From positions 1 to 64,000 of the forward strand of contig JAJDWA010000026.1 in the NCBI GenBank assembly GCA_022825825.1: DNA of 64,000 nucleotides, given 5' to 3'. The notes beneath the pieces are model-generated. The model was not told the origin of the DNA. It ran no database searches and saw nothing but the letters and a program-made list of their open reading frames with translations. The position numbers and the translations under genes were made by a program. This document shows, piece after piece, positions 1-8,712 of the stretch. The stretch is from Candidatus Poribacteria bacterium. GTDB lineage: Bacteria; Poribacteria; WGA-4E; WGA-3G. Positions within the stretch are counted from its first letter, which is position 1, and every line of letters begins with the position of its first letter.

Positions 1-65
1 ACAAGTGTCGAGAAACTTTCTCTGGCATTTTTCACCTCAAAGGTAGAGTTTTAAGGTGAAGTATA

Positions 66-99
66 GCAGATATAGCGTGAAAAATCACGCTATATCTGC
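66..99. terminator. Perfect 15-bp hairpin with AAAA loop
   Basis: GCAGATATAGCGTGA is followed by AAAA and then by its exact reverse complement. No T-run follows on the plus strand, so a classical intrinsic terminator is not proven. It lies in the non-coding start of the window and may close a gene beyond the left edge, or be a mobile palindrome. Confidence 0.5.
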
Positions 100-251
100 A
101 TATCCAAAAATATTAACGATTGTGATAAAAAACAATCAAAACACCTAAAACTAAATAACCCTGGAACTCGGTGGTATCTATTGAGAATTGCATTCAAATG
201 TGCTATACTAAGATAAGTTGTAAACTCAACCCTTATTCTCTACGTACCGAC

Positions 252-971
252 ATGCACATAGAATATCTCAACTACCCTTTAGTTCATATTCCTGCCGGCC
301 CATTTACGATGGGAACTTATCCAACGGGAATGCGGAAGACCGATCCCGAAGAACCGCAACGCAGTGTCACACTGGATTCCTACGCCATTGGCATCTATCA
401 CGTTACGAATGTACAGTACGCGCAATTTGTTGAGGCAATAGGATATAGACAACCTATGTATTGGGGAGATGAACGTTTCAATGCTGAAGATTTTCCGGTT
501 GTCGGTGTGAGTTGGTCCGATGCAACTAATTTTTTAGAGTGGATCAGCAGTGTAACAGGCGAGACGTATCGTTTGCCGACAGAGGCAGAATGGGAAAAAG
601 CAGCACGTGGCACCGATGGCAGGGAGTATCCTTGGGGAAATGTATGGGATGCAAGTCGGGCAAACACATCGGAATCTCAACTGAAAAAGTTAACCCCAGT
701 TGGTAGTTATCCAAAGGGTATCAGTCCTTTCGGGTGCTACGATATGGCAGGAAATGCTTACGATTGGTGCAGCGATTGGTTTCATGCCGAAACATACAAA
801 TACTCACCTACGGATAATCCGATGGGTGCAGTTGAGGGGAGGCGAAAGGTTATTCGGGGTGGTTCGTGGTTACCACGTGGTGAGTATGCTGCGCGATGTG
901 CGAATCGTGCTGCGTACGAACCGATCCGTGCAGTTCATAATGTTGGGTTTCGGATTGCGATTGACGTATAA
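252..971 (+). CDS. FGE-sulfatase (SUMF1) fold protein without the catalytic cysteines
   Basis: The protein begins with the family hallmark 'VHIPAGPFTMG' and continues with 'VSWSDATNFLEW', 'RLPTEAEWEKAARG', 'YPWGN' and the C-terminal 'GGSW...GFRIA', so it is a nearly complete formylglycine-generating-enzyme domain. In true FGE two cysteines follow the GGSF/W motif; here the equivalent stretch is 'GGSWLPRGEYAARC', with Pro and Ala at those positions. Sulfatase activation is therefore unlikely, and a binding, structural or other oxidoreductase role within the superfamily is more plausible. The ORF is open from a GTG at 171. I chose the ATG at 252 because it lies just before the family core; neither start has a clear ribosome binding site. 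It is unpaired with any sulfatase here. Confidence 0.8.
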   Translation: MHIEYLNYPLVHIPAGPFTMGTYPTGMRKTDPEEPQRSVTLDSYAIGIYHVTNVQYAQFVEAIGYRQPMYWGDERFNAEDFPVVGVSWSDATNFLEWISSVTGETYRLPTEAEWEKAARGTDGREYPWGNVWDASRANTSESQLKKLTPVGSYPKGISPFGCYDMAGNAYDWCSDWFHAETYKYSPTDNPMGAVEGRRKVIRGGSWLPRGEYAARCANRAAYEPIRAVHNVGFRIAIDV

Positions 972-1019
972 TTTTTTTAATGGTGAATTAAAAATAGATA
1001 GGCCTTTTTGCCCACCGGT

Positions 1020-1043
1020 AGGCGAGATTTCCTAACCTCGTCT
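1020..1043. repeat. Degenerate copy of the TCCT-loop palindromic repeat
   Basis: GGCGAGATTTCCTAACCTCGTC between the FGE-like gene and mutY matches the dispersed palindrome family also found near 13205, 22381, 35475, 47405, 52599 and 61577. The arms are imperfect here. Confidence 0.5.
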
Positions 1044-1116
1044 ATGCAGAGTGTTCAAATAATTCTAAAACCTACAATATCGTAAGTTGTTAAATGAGTT
1101 GTAAGAAATTACTGTA

Positions 1117-2199
1117 ATGAAGAAAGAACAAATTTCAGACTCCCCGCAAGAATTCCGTAATGCGTTACTGACATGGTTCAAAAAATATCAGCGGAAGATG
1201 CCGTGGCGTGGCATTGATGATCCCTATCGGATTTGGGTTTCGGAAGTGATGCTGCAGCAGACACAGGTCAAAAAGGTTGTGGCGTATTATGAAAGATTTG
1301 TAGAGCGATTTCCAGATGTCCAGCAACTTGCAGCTGCGTCTCTTCAAGATGTACTGAAGGTGTGGGAGGGATTAGGTTACTACGCACGAGCGAGAAATCT
1401 GCATAAAGCGGCACAGTTTATCATGAAGGAGTTAGACGGAGAGATACCGAGTGACTATGCTACTTTTAGGAAATTGTCAGGGGTAGGGGATTACAGTGCC
1501 GCAGCGGTGCAAAGTATTGCTTTTAATACACCGTACGCTGCCGTTGATGGGAACATAAAACGTGTGTTAGCGCGGCTCTTCATGATAGAGTCGCCTATCA
1601 ACGAGTCTCCGTCAACAAAATGCTTTCAACAAAAAGCGGACGATCTTTTAGATCAGAAAGAACCCGGACTATTCAATCAAGCGATGATGGAATTGGGGGC
1701 AACTGTCTGTCGTCCCCAATCTCCAACATGTCTTATCTGTCCTGTGAACCAATTTTGTGAGGCATTCCACGCAGCCCGCCAAGATGAATTTCCACGCAGG
1801 CGTCCGACAGCGGCAGTGCCTGAACATCAGATCGCTGCGGGCGTAATCTACAAAGGATCAGAAGTTTTAATCGTACAGCGCCCACTTGACGGGTTGCTCG
1901 GTGGACTCTGGGAATTCCCCAATGGACAACTCACAGAAGACGAAACTGCAGAAGATGCCTGCATTCGTCACATCTCTGATGTTGTCAATCTCGCTGTTAC
2001 TAATATAAAATACCTCACCCGTGTCAAGCACGCATTCACCCATTTCAAAATAGTCGTGGATGTTTTTCAATGCGATTATCAGTCAGGTGAGGTTATTTTG
2101 AACGGACCAATAGATGCGAAATGGGTTAAACTCACTGCGCTGCAGGATTATCCGCTTCCCCGGGCAACTCATAAAATCCTGGATAAATTAATTCTGTGA
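1117..2199 (+). CDS. mutY: A/G-specific adenine glycosylase MutY
   Basis: MutY removes adenine mispaired with 8-oxoguanine in base-excision repair. The N-terminal catalytic domain shows 'WVSEVMLQQTQV' with the catalytic Glu, the helix-hairpin-helix 'KLSGVGDYSAAAV', and 'VDGNIKRVLARL' with the catalytic Asp. The iron-sulfur cluster motif is intact: 'CRPQSPTCLICPVNQFC' has the C-X6-C-X2-C-X5-C spacing. Residues from about 230 form the NUDIX-like domain that recognises 8-oxoG. The length of 360 residues is normal. The 3' end overlaps the convergent aldo/keto reductase by 12 bp. Confidence 0.96.
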   Translation: MKKEQISDSPQEFRNALLTWFKKYQRKMPWRGIDDPYRIWVSEVMLQQTQVKKVVAYYERFVERFPDVQQLAAASLQDVLKVWEGLGYYARARNLHKAAQFIMKELDGEIPSDYATFRKLSGVGDYSAAAVQSIAFNTPYAAVDGNIKRVLARLFMIESPINESPSTKCFQQKADDLLDQKEPGLFNQAMMELGATVCRPQSPTCLICPVNQFCEAFHAARQDEFPRRRPTAAVPEHQIAAGVIYKGSEVLIVQRPLDGLLGGLWEFPNGQLTEDETAEDACIRHISDVVNLAVTNIKYLTRVKHAFTHFKIVVDVFQCDYQSGEVILNGPIDAKWVKLTALQDYPLPRATHKILDKLIL

Positions 2200-3138
2200 A
2201 CCGAACTTTGCTTCGTATTTTTCCCACACTTCATCCGGTAACGGTGTACTGGCAGCGATGACATTTGCCTCTAATTGCTCAACATTAAGGCTGCCAATGT
2301 TATTGCCTTGAATCCGCTCCTCTTTCAGACAGAACTGAAGCGCAAGCTGAAGCAGACTTATTCCCTCTTCAACACACCATTCCCAAATTGGGTATGCTGC
2401 TGCAACATCACCTTCCTTTTTCCAACGTCCACGTTCAATTTCAGCATCAATATCAACGCCTGTAAGGATACCGCGGAGGATAGACCATCCGTTCATCACA
2501 CCGACATCTGCTTCCGCAGCGGCGGGTAGAATTGTATCCTGTACAGTTTGTCGGACAAGGTTGTAATCGTTGAAGCATAAGAGAAGGTCAACATCACCTG
2601 TTGCAATCGCTTTGAGGTGGAAATCGTGTTGTCGCATACCGTAGCCGACGAAACGAACGAGTCCACGTTCTTTACATTTTAGCAAACCTTCAAGTGTGCC
2701 GCCCTTTTCAAGTGTCGGATCGATTTCATGTGGATCGTGAATCAGCATACCGTCCAGATAGTCAACGTTGAGCAGTTCAAGCTGGTCCTCCAAATCGGCA
2801 ATTGCGCGATCGGCAGAATAGTTGGGTCTGCCCTGTCCGTAGCCGCCCCAGTCTGCTGCAGAGTGACAGCAAAGTCTTGCAGTTATGATAACGTCTTCGC
2901 GTGGAATTTCCTTCATTGCCAAACCGAGTTTCCGCTGCGAATCACCGTAACAGCGCGCACAATCAAAGTGATTGACACCGATAGAGATTGAGTGTTTTAT
3001 CAACGCAACAGCATCCTCATCTGAGACAAAACCGAAATTGTTGCCAAAACCTTGTGTGCCGTACGGAACGACAGGTATACTTAATTCTGTTCTCCCTAAA
3101 CGGCGTCGAGGAATAGTTGGTAAAGGTTGATTTGCCAT
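2188..3138 (-). CDS. Aldo/keto reductase
   Basis: This is a TIM-barrel NAD(P)H-dependent oxidoreductase. It begins 'RRRLGRTELSIPVVPYGTQGFG' and carries 'NHFDCARCYGDS' with the family Asp and Tyr, and 'LDGMLIHDPHE' with the family His. At the place of the catalytic Lys ('TK' in most members) the sequence reads 'IITARL', so the Lys appears to be Arg. The ATG at 3138 follows an AGGAG sequence and is preferred over the upstream start at 3201. The substrate is unknown; aldehydes or keto-sugars are typical for the family. It converges on mutY. Confidence 0.88.
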   Translation of the reverse strand: MANQPLPTIPRRRLGRTELSIPVVPYGTQGFGNNFGFVSDEDAVALIKHSISIGVNHFDCARCYGDSQRKLGLAMKEIPREDVIITARLCCHSAADWGGYGQGRPNYSADRAIADLEDQLELLNVDYLDGMLIHDPHEIDPTLEKGGTLEGLLKCKERGLVRFVGYGMRQHDFHLKAIATGDVDLLLCFNDYNLVRQTVQDTILPAAAEADVGVMNGWSILRGILTGVDIDAEIERGRWKKEGDVAAAYPIWEWCVEEGISLLQLALQFCLKEERIQGNNIGSLNVEQLEANVIAASTPLPDEVWEKYEAKFGSQN

Positions 3139-3256
3139 AAAATTTCTCCTGATAGTAGTGTAGGTAGGTTCAAGAAGTGAAGATATATAATAAGAGCGCA
3201 ATGAATTGGGTTTTACGAACTACAACACATTGCGCAATGGAGTATATGCAAAAGTG

Positions 3257-3883
3257 TTAGTATTGATCCGATCCTTCAAGCGGCAACGGTACTACCCAGA
3301 TGTTTCGATACTGAACTAAATTGCCGTGATCTTGTAAACGTAACGGCCCCGGTTTAGCTACCTCTGAATCAGCACCACCAGCTGTAGTACCTGGCAACTG
3401 AACGTTATTCAGGATCACCAATCCATTCTGTAGTGCCGTCACTCTGACGTTTTCAGTCATTTCACCAGCATCATTGAACCGAGGGGCCCGAAAGATAACG
3501 TCGTAAGTTTGCCAATGAAGTGGGGGCTTACAAGCGTTAACAAGCGGTGCGAATTGGTTGTAAATTGCACCACAATCGCCCTTGCCGGGCACCTCAATAC
3601 CGTAGGAATCCAAGACCTGAATTTCATATCTGCCTTGGAAGAAAACGCCACTATTCCCTTTTGCCTGTCCACTTGCTTCAGGCATATCAGGACACATGAA
3701 TTCAAGGTGTAGGAAATGATCCATGAAAGTTTCCTTGCTTGATATGTCACCCGTGCGTGGCTCAACTATCATAGCGTCACCTTCAACTTTCCATTTCGGT
3801 TCGCCGCCGTCACGGCCTACCCAATTACTTAGGTCTTTTCCATCAAAGAGAATCACAGCAGATTCTGGAGGTGTTTGAAACAT
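3257..3883 (-). CDS. DUF1080 / 3-keto-disaccharide hydrolase domain protein
   Basis: A single concanavalin-like DUF1080 domain is visible: 'ILFDGKDLSNWVGRDG' near the start, 'GNSGVFFQGRYEIQVLDSYG' in the middle, and a C-terminal 'RLQDHGNLVQYRNIWV'. Members act on 3-keto-glycosides, or are uncharacterised carbohydrate-binding proteins. I see no signal peptide from this ATG, which has AAGGAA upstream. Its proximity to the aldo/keto reductase, and the Gfo/Idh/MocA enzymes elsewhere in the window, fit oxidised-sugar metabolism. That link is inferred. Confidence 0.88.
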   Translation of the reverse strand: MFQTPPESAVILFDGKDLSNWVGRDGGEPKWKVEGDAMIVEPRTGDISSKETFMDHFLHLEFMCPDMPEASGQAKGNSGVFFQGRYEIQVLDSYGIEVPGKGDCGAIYNQFAPLVNACKPPLHWQTYDVIFRAPRFNDAGEMTENVRVTALQNGLVILNNVQLPGTTAGGADSEVAKPGPLRLQDHGNLVQYRNIWVVPLPLEGSDQY

Positions 3884-4033
3884 AATATTTCCTTTCTAAT
3901 GGTATACATTTTAATTTGCCTCTGTATTAGGCTTAAGGATTTCCCGCAATTTTAACGGGATTCCTCTTTTTTGTCAACGGTTAACGATTAAGGAATACAA
4001 GCACAGAAGTTACTGCTTGCATTATTTTTACAC

Positions 4034-5674
4034 TCAAACTTTCTCAGACACCTTCTCAGCCAACCTAATAAGTGCAGGGGACATGTCAGATTTTTCAAGT
4101 TCTGCTTCAATCATGACAAATTGTTGCGTTTCTGCAAGTGCAGCTTTCATAGCACTGTCAAATTCACCTTCGGTACGGGCAGCAAACGCGTGCCCTGCTC
4201 CTAACATTTTGGGGAGGTGAGTATAATGCCAATTTATTATATCATTAAAAGGCCCTTCAACAAGGGGACGCATAGTCCCGTAACCGTGATTGTTGAGAAC
4301 AAGAATAATTGGGTTAAGCCCATAGCGGATAGCTGTTGAGAGCTCAGTGCCTGTCATTTGGAAGGCACCATCTCCGACAATAACAAGTGGTCTGGAACCA
4401 GGTTTGCCCAGTTGAGCGCCAACAGCAGCGGGAATTGCAAACCCCATTGAGGTATAGTATGCCTGAGAAATAAATTCCGTGTATTCCGGAAGTCGTAAAT
4501 CCGCAGCCCCCCAAAGACAGTCACCCACATCGGGAATGACCGTCAGATCATCATTCAGAAATTGATTGAGATGTTGAAATAGGCGTTTCACTGTTAGAGT
4601 TTGGTCGGGGACCATAACAAAGGGTTCAGCAACTTCCAACACCCATTCCAAGTTCACTTCGGGGCGTTTATGGAGTTGCGGAGAACACAAACCATCCAGA
4701 AAATCCTCAAACGTAACATCTTCATACGTGGAGTAACAGACAGTGATTTTATCTGAGGTAGCATAGACACTACGACTTCGCGCAAGGTTTGCCGTGTAAA
4801 TCCCAAGGTTGACATCGGTCATAAATGCGCCGAGAATAATCAGGCAATCAGAGGTTTCAACAAGCGTTGTGATCTCTGTTCTGCCCATTGCACCGCCATA
4901 AATACCTAAGTAAAATGGATGTGCCTCTGGCATCACCGATTTCCCCAACAACGTTGTCACCACTGGAATGTGTTTTTCTTCGGCAAGTCGAAGTAATTTG
5001 TCTTGAAATCCGAATCTATGGAGTTCAACACCCGCTAAAATAACAGGATTTTCGGATTGATTTATGAACGCAATCGCATGAGATAAAGCAGCATCTAACG
5101 TTTCGGGGTCACTGTGAAGTCCACCCGTTGAAGGGCGTTGGTGCACTGATCCTTCTATGCCTACCATATCGCGTGGCAGTTCAATGTAGCCCGGACGCTT
5201 ATGCCAATAGACTGCATCCAACACTCTATCTATCTCGTTAAAGGCGGAAAAAGGTTCATCAAGCAGCGTTGATGCAACGGTTATTTCTTCATAGATATGT
5301 TGTTGTGTGTAAAAATCTCTACCTGTATGGTGCAAAAGTGCGCCTTCAGTGCGCTCTTTTATACCTGGGCCACCGCTAATAACAACAAGTGGTGATTTTT
5401 CTGCGTAGGCAGCCGTGAAAGCGTTAATCATAGATAAACCACCGACACCGTACGTCACACACGCAGCCCCCATGCCGTTTGTCCGGGCATAAGCATCTGC
5501 AGCGAATCCCGCTGTTTCTTCTCGCGTTGTGCCGATCTGTTGAATAGGACTCTGCTCAATCATATCAAAGAACTGCACTACATAATCACCAGGTATGCCA
5601 AAAATATGATTGATTTCGTAGCTCTTCAGTTTTTTTAGAAGGTACTCACCAATTGTTAGTTGTTTATTTGGCAT
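4034..5674 (-). CDS. Thiamine-diphosphate 2-oxoacid decarboxylase (pyruvate/indolepyruvate type)
   Basis: The 546-residue protein has the three-domain architecture of PDC/IPDC enzymes. The N-terminal pyrimidine-binding domain shows 'TTREETAGFAADAYAR' with the cofactor-activating Glu. 'ALLHHTG' gives the His-His pair typical of decarboxylases rather than acetolactate synthases. The C-terminal pyrophosphate domain has 'VIVGDGAFQMTG' followed by 'LVLNNHGYG', the GDG-to-NN ThDP and Mg2+ motif. It probably decarboxylates a 2-oxo acid to an aldehyde. Indolepyruvate, phenylpyruvate or pyruvate cannot be separated from sequence reading alone. It stands alone as a transcription unit. Confidence 0.88.
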   Translation of the reverse strand: MPNKQLTIGEYLLKKLKSYEINHIFGIPGDYVVQFFDMIEQSPIQQIGTTREETAGFAADAYARTNGMGAACVTYGVGGLSMINAFTAAYAEKSPLVVISGGPGIKERTEGALLHHTGRDFYTQQHIYEEITVASTLLDEPFSAFNEIDRVLDAVYWHKRPGYIELPRDMVGIEGSVHQRPSTGGLHSDPETLDAALSHAIAFINQSENPVILAGVELHRFGFQDKLLRLAEEKHIPVVTTLLGKSVMPEAHPFYLGIYGGAMGRTEITTLVETSDCLIILGAFMTDVNLGIYTANLARSRSVYATSDKITVCYSTYEDVTFEDFLDGLCSPQLHKRPEVNLEWVLEVAEPFVMVPDQTLTVKRLFQHLNQFLNDDLTVIPDVGDCLWGAADLRLPEYTEFISQAYYTSMGFAIPAAVGAQLGKPGSRPLVIVGDGAFQMTGTELSTAIRYGLNPIILVLNNHGYGTMRPLVEGPFNDIINWHYTHLPKMLGAGHAFAARTEGEFDSAMKAALAETQQFVMIEAELEKSDMSPALIRLAEKVSEKV

Positions 5675-5782
5675 ATAAAGTGCCTCAACTACGCGTGACC
5701 GTAGATTATAAAAGAATGGTATTGCTTGCTTATTAATATGGTCAGTTCATTTGTTAGGCAACATCGTCTGCTAATCAGGCTG

Positions 5783-6538
5783 TTATTCATTGATGTAATC
5801 TGAACGTAATATGAATGTATGCGATGACCAGCTGCTTGTGCGCACATCAAGCACAGCTTCAATTGCCTTAATATCTTCCAATTCCCCATAAGTAGTGGAA
5901 TCTTCGGAATTAGCAAACTCAAACTCAACCAGCCGGTGAGGAGTTTCGCCATAGTAGTTATCGTAAGAGGCTATTGTCTTCAACTGAGCCGGCCCGACTG
6001 TCGTAGGTGAAACGGATTCAACCCAATCCAGATATGCCTGTTTTCCACCAAGAGGATAATTAATCAACAAAACGCCTTTAACTGGCCAGTTCCCTTCTTC
6101 GCTTTTTGCGTAGTCGGAACGTTGGATAAATGTGTACAAGCTTACATCGCTTGCATGGTTTGGGAGATCGCTCATAATATCAGCTATCTCAGGGCGATTC
6201 AGATATGCTGCCATATCAAGAAAACTATCAAATTCATACTCAACAAGCCGATTTGGACTCATAGTTGGGTCTGCATTATCGTAAGAACGTATTCGGCGGA
6301 CCTCTTCAAAGGCTTGCAGCGTTGGCGCAACGGATCTAACCCATTCAATGTAGGCATCCTTTCCACCTTCCGGGTAGTCAATTAGCAAAACAATTTTCAT
6401 AGGAATCGCTTCCACCATACTATCTTCCGGTGGAATAGAATCCATGACCACGTCTTGTACTCTTTGACAGCCTGTAAGCGAAAATAGCACAACAATGAAA
6501 ATTAGTAAAAACAAACTACCTAATTTTTGTGTCATCAT
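5783..6538 (-). CDS. Lipoprotein with two tandem ~100-residue repeats (unknown)
   Basis: A signal peptide ends in the lipobox 'LTGC', so the protein is lipid-anchored. The mature part is an internal duplication. 'VLLIDYPEGGKDAYIEWVRSV' and 'VLLINYPLGGKQAYLDWVESV' open the two units; each continues with 'SYDN', 'RLVE(Y/F)EF' and ends near 'F(I)(Q/L)RSDY'. The short alpha/beta pattern resembles dimeric alpha-beta-barrel (ABM/EthD-like) proteins, in which case the duplication would mimic the usual dimer. No catalytic residue can be assigned. The first ATG of two adjacent ones follows AAAGGA. Confidence 0.75.
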   Translation of the reverse strand: MMTQKLGSLFLLIFIVVLFSLTGCQRVQDVVMDSIPPEDSMVEAIPMKIVLLIDYPEGGKDAYIEWVRSVAPTLQAFEEVRRIRSYDNADPTMSPNRLVEYEFDSFLDMAAYLNRPEIADIMSDLPNHASDVSLYTFIQRSDYAKSEEGNWPVKGVLLINYPLGGKQAYLDWVESVSPTTVGPAQLKTIASYDNYYGETPHRLVEFEFANSEDSTTYGELEDIKAIEAVLDVRTSSWSSHTFILRSDYINE

Positions 6539-6670
6539 CTTTTCCTTTGCAATAGTAAAATTTGGTATTTTTTTAACAGTATTCTTTTGGAATGCAAAAG
6601 AATATTTAAAACTATTTTATGCAATATGAATATAAAAATCAAGTTTTAAAATTAGAAACGAGCAATTGAA

Positions 6671-7003
6671 TCAGTTCGTTGTATTTTGCTCTTCTAATTG
6701 TGTTTGGATTTTGATATCCTCGTCTTCCACGATAACGGGGTACGTTCTAATCCGCAAACGCGTATCCGTTTGGCATTCACCTGTTTCTGTGTTGTAAGCG
6801 TATCCGTGAACAGGACAAACAACAATCCCGTTCCGTATACGTCCCCGACCAAGTGAACCCATTGCATGCGGACAAGTATTGTCCACAGCACAGAACTTAC
6901 CGTTTTCATTCAAAATAGCGATCCGTCTTCCGTTGACCGTAAAAGATTTTCCGCGCCCTTCTTTAATTGCAGATGTTTTCGTGACCGTTGTCCATTCAGA
7001 CAT
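6671..7003 (-). CDS. Rieske [2Fe-2S] ferredoxin
   Basis: The small soluble protein contains 'CPHAMGSLGRG' and 'CPVHGYAYN', the C-X-H and C-X2-H ligand pairs of a Rieske cluster. It resembles BphA3/NirD-type ferredoxins that carry electrons to oxygenases or nitrite reductases. It is the last gene of a minus-strand run; its start is only 5 bp after the permease stop. No partner oxygenase lies nearby, so its electron acceptor is unknown. Confidence 0.92.
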   Translation of the reverse strand: MSEWTTVTKTSAIKEGRGKSFTVNGRRIAILNENGKFCAVDNTCPHAMGSLGRGRIRNGIVVCPVHGYAYNTETGECQTDTRLRIRTYPVIVEDEDIKIQTQLEEQNTTN

Positions 7004-7008
7004 AGTGT

Positions 7009-8712
7009 TTACTCCTTAACGCTTCCAAGTGTTATACCCTGCACAAATTCGCGTTGCATTGCTAAAAAGAGAATGACAATTGGCAACAGCGACAGCAGTG
7101 TTCCTGCCATTAACATGCCGTAATCTTGCCGATAGATACCGATGAGATTTGCTAAACCGATAGGTAACGTATATTTTGCCTCATCGCGCAAAACGATAAG
7201 AGGCCAAAGATACCCGTTCCACGAACTCAAAAAAGAATAGATTGTCAACGCACCAAGTGCTGGCTTGATGATGGGCAGCACAATGCGATAATATATACCA
7301 AATTCTGAACAGCCATCAATACGTGCGGCATCAAGCAGTTCCGAAGGGATGGTAACAATAAATTGCCGCATCAAAAATACGCCAAACGCTCCTACAGAAA
7401 ATGGGATAATAATCGCTTTGTAACTATTGAGCCAACCGATATCATACATTAATCCAAACAACGGAACAAGCAGGACCTGAAACGGCACCATCATGGAAGC
7501 AAGCAGGATACCAAACAGGATTGTCTTACCCCGGAACTGATATTTCGCAAACGCATATCCGCCAAGAGAACAGAAAAACAAGGTGAGAAGCGTTGAGGCA
7601 GTCGCAATGAAAACGCTGTTGATAAAATACCTATTATACGGTACTGTTTTCCATAAATTGCGATAGTTAGAGGTGAGTTTATTCCATACAATTGATAAGT
7701 AAGACGGTCGGTGAATTGTTAATTGTAGTAACAACTTGTTTTCAGTATCTGGTAGGGTTGTTTCACTTTTCAACAGTTCCTGCTTTGAAACGAATTGTCG
7801 CATCGGGATGTGCGATGATTCTAACTCACCGGGAATACCATGCAATCGCCATACGGTATCCTCCTGTAGCGCAGTATCTAAAACATAAGGATATGTAGGT
7901 TGATAGGTAGTGCCGTTCACCGTAACAGTTAAAGATAAGTGATGATATGATGCATCACCTTGGACAGGAAGTATAATACGGCGAATCCGGTCAATTGGTA
8001 CAAGAGCCGAAATCGTAGTTGTCAAGCGGACATTGCTTTCGTTTTGGAAGTCATAGGATAATGCGGTAATTGGTTCTTGAACATCAGACTCTTGAATCTG
8101 TTTTAATGTATCTGAATCGGCTTCCCATTTTATAGATTCTATCTCTATTCGGTTGAATTCTATATCTTCTATTTCAATAGTGCCTAAGTTAACCTGACGG
8201 TAAACCGAGTTCCAAATCGTGTCAATCGTTTCAGGGATAATAGAATCCTCTACTTGATTAATAATAGACTCTGTTGTACCATTCCACACCTCAGTCGGTA
8301 GTGTCGCAACATGCTGCTGCCAAACACCTTCTGTCATCTCGGTTTGTAAATCTTCAGAAAAATTAGAAGGTGCAAGTCGTGGATTTGTCCTAACGTGTTC
8401 ATGGACATTTTTCCAAATTACTGATTCTAATTTAGGTTTTAACGTTTTCCATGTGTCAGGATCAACTGTAGTAGGTCTTTTGATTTTTGGATAAACATCA
8501 GTGAGGATATAGGGTGACGATGTGATGCGGGGTGGCAGTTTGGGAAACCATCGAATCGGCACAGCAAAGACTTCATCAGCTGTCTTGAAAGAGGAACTTA
8601 ATAACCACAGAAGTGGCACCATTGTGCAAAAAGCGGCAACAACGAGAAGCGGATATCCTATACCGATGAAGACTTTTCTCTGAACACGTCGGTGTTTATT
8701 ACTTCGATTCAT
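7009..8712 (-). CDS. MalG-like ABC sugar permease with a ~290-residue insert after TM1
   Basis: Residues ~14-40 form TM1. From about residue 350 the sequence is a typical MalG/carbohydrate permease, with 'YNRYFINSVFIATAS', several TM helices and the EAA loop 'LLDAARIDGCSEFGIYYRIVLP' that contacts the ATPase. Between them lies a hydrophilic block of ~290 residues, predicted extracytoplasmic, that ordinary 270-300 residue MalG proteins lack; E. coli MalF has a comparable but smaller P2 loop. Its start overlaps the AAA gene by 14 bp. No substrate-binding protein, partner permease or ATPase gene is adjacent. The substrate is unknown. Confidence 0.88.
   Translation of the reverse strand: MNRSNKHRRVQRKVFIGIGYPLLVVAAFCTMVPLLWLLSSSFKTADEVFAVPIRWFPKLPPRITSSPYILTDVYPKIKRPTTVDPDTWKTLKPKLESVIWKNVHEHVRTNPRLAPSNFSEDLQTEMTEGVWQQHVATLPTEVWNGTTESIINQVEDSIIPETIDTIWNSVYRQVNLGTIEIEDIEFNRIEIESIKWEADSDTLKQIQESDVQEPITALSYDFQNESNVRLTTTISALVPIDRIRRIILPVQGDASYHHLSLTVTVNGTTYQPTYPYVLDTALQEDTVWRLHGIPGELESSHIPMRQFVSKQELLKSETTLPDTENKLLLQLTIHRPSYLSIVWNKLTSNYRNLWKTVPYNRYFINSVFIATASTLLTLFFCSLGGYAFAKYQFRGKTILFGILLASMMVPFQVLLVPLFGLMYDIGWLNSYKAIIIPFSVGAFGVFLMRQFIVTIPSELLDAARIDGCSEFGIYYRIVLPIIKPALGALTIYSFLSSWNGYLWPLIVLRDEAKYTLPIGLANLIGIYRQDYGMLMAGTLLSLLPIVILFLAMQREFVQGITLGSVKE

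Noticed and set aside
700-1035. 111-residue ORF overlapping the FGE-like gene
   Set aside because: Shadow frame of the FGE-fold gene; the latter has clear family motifs.
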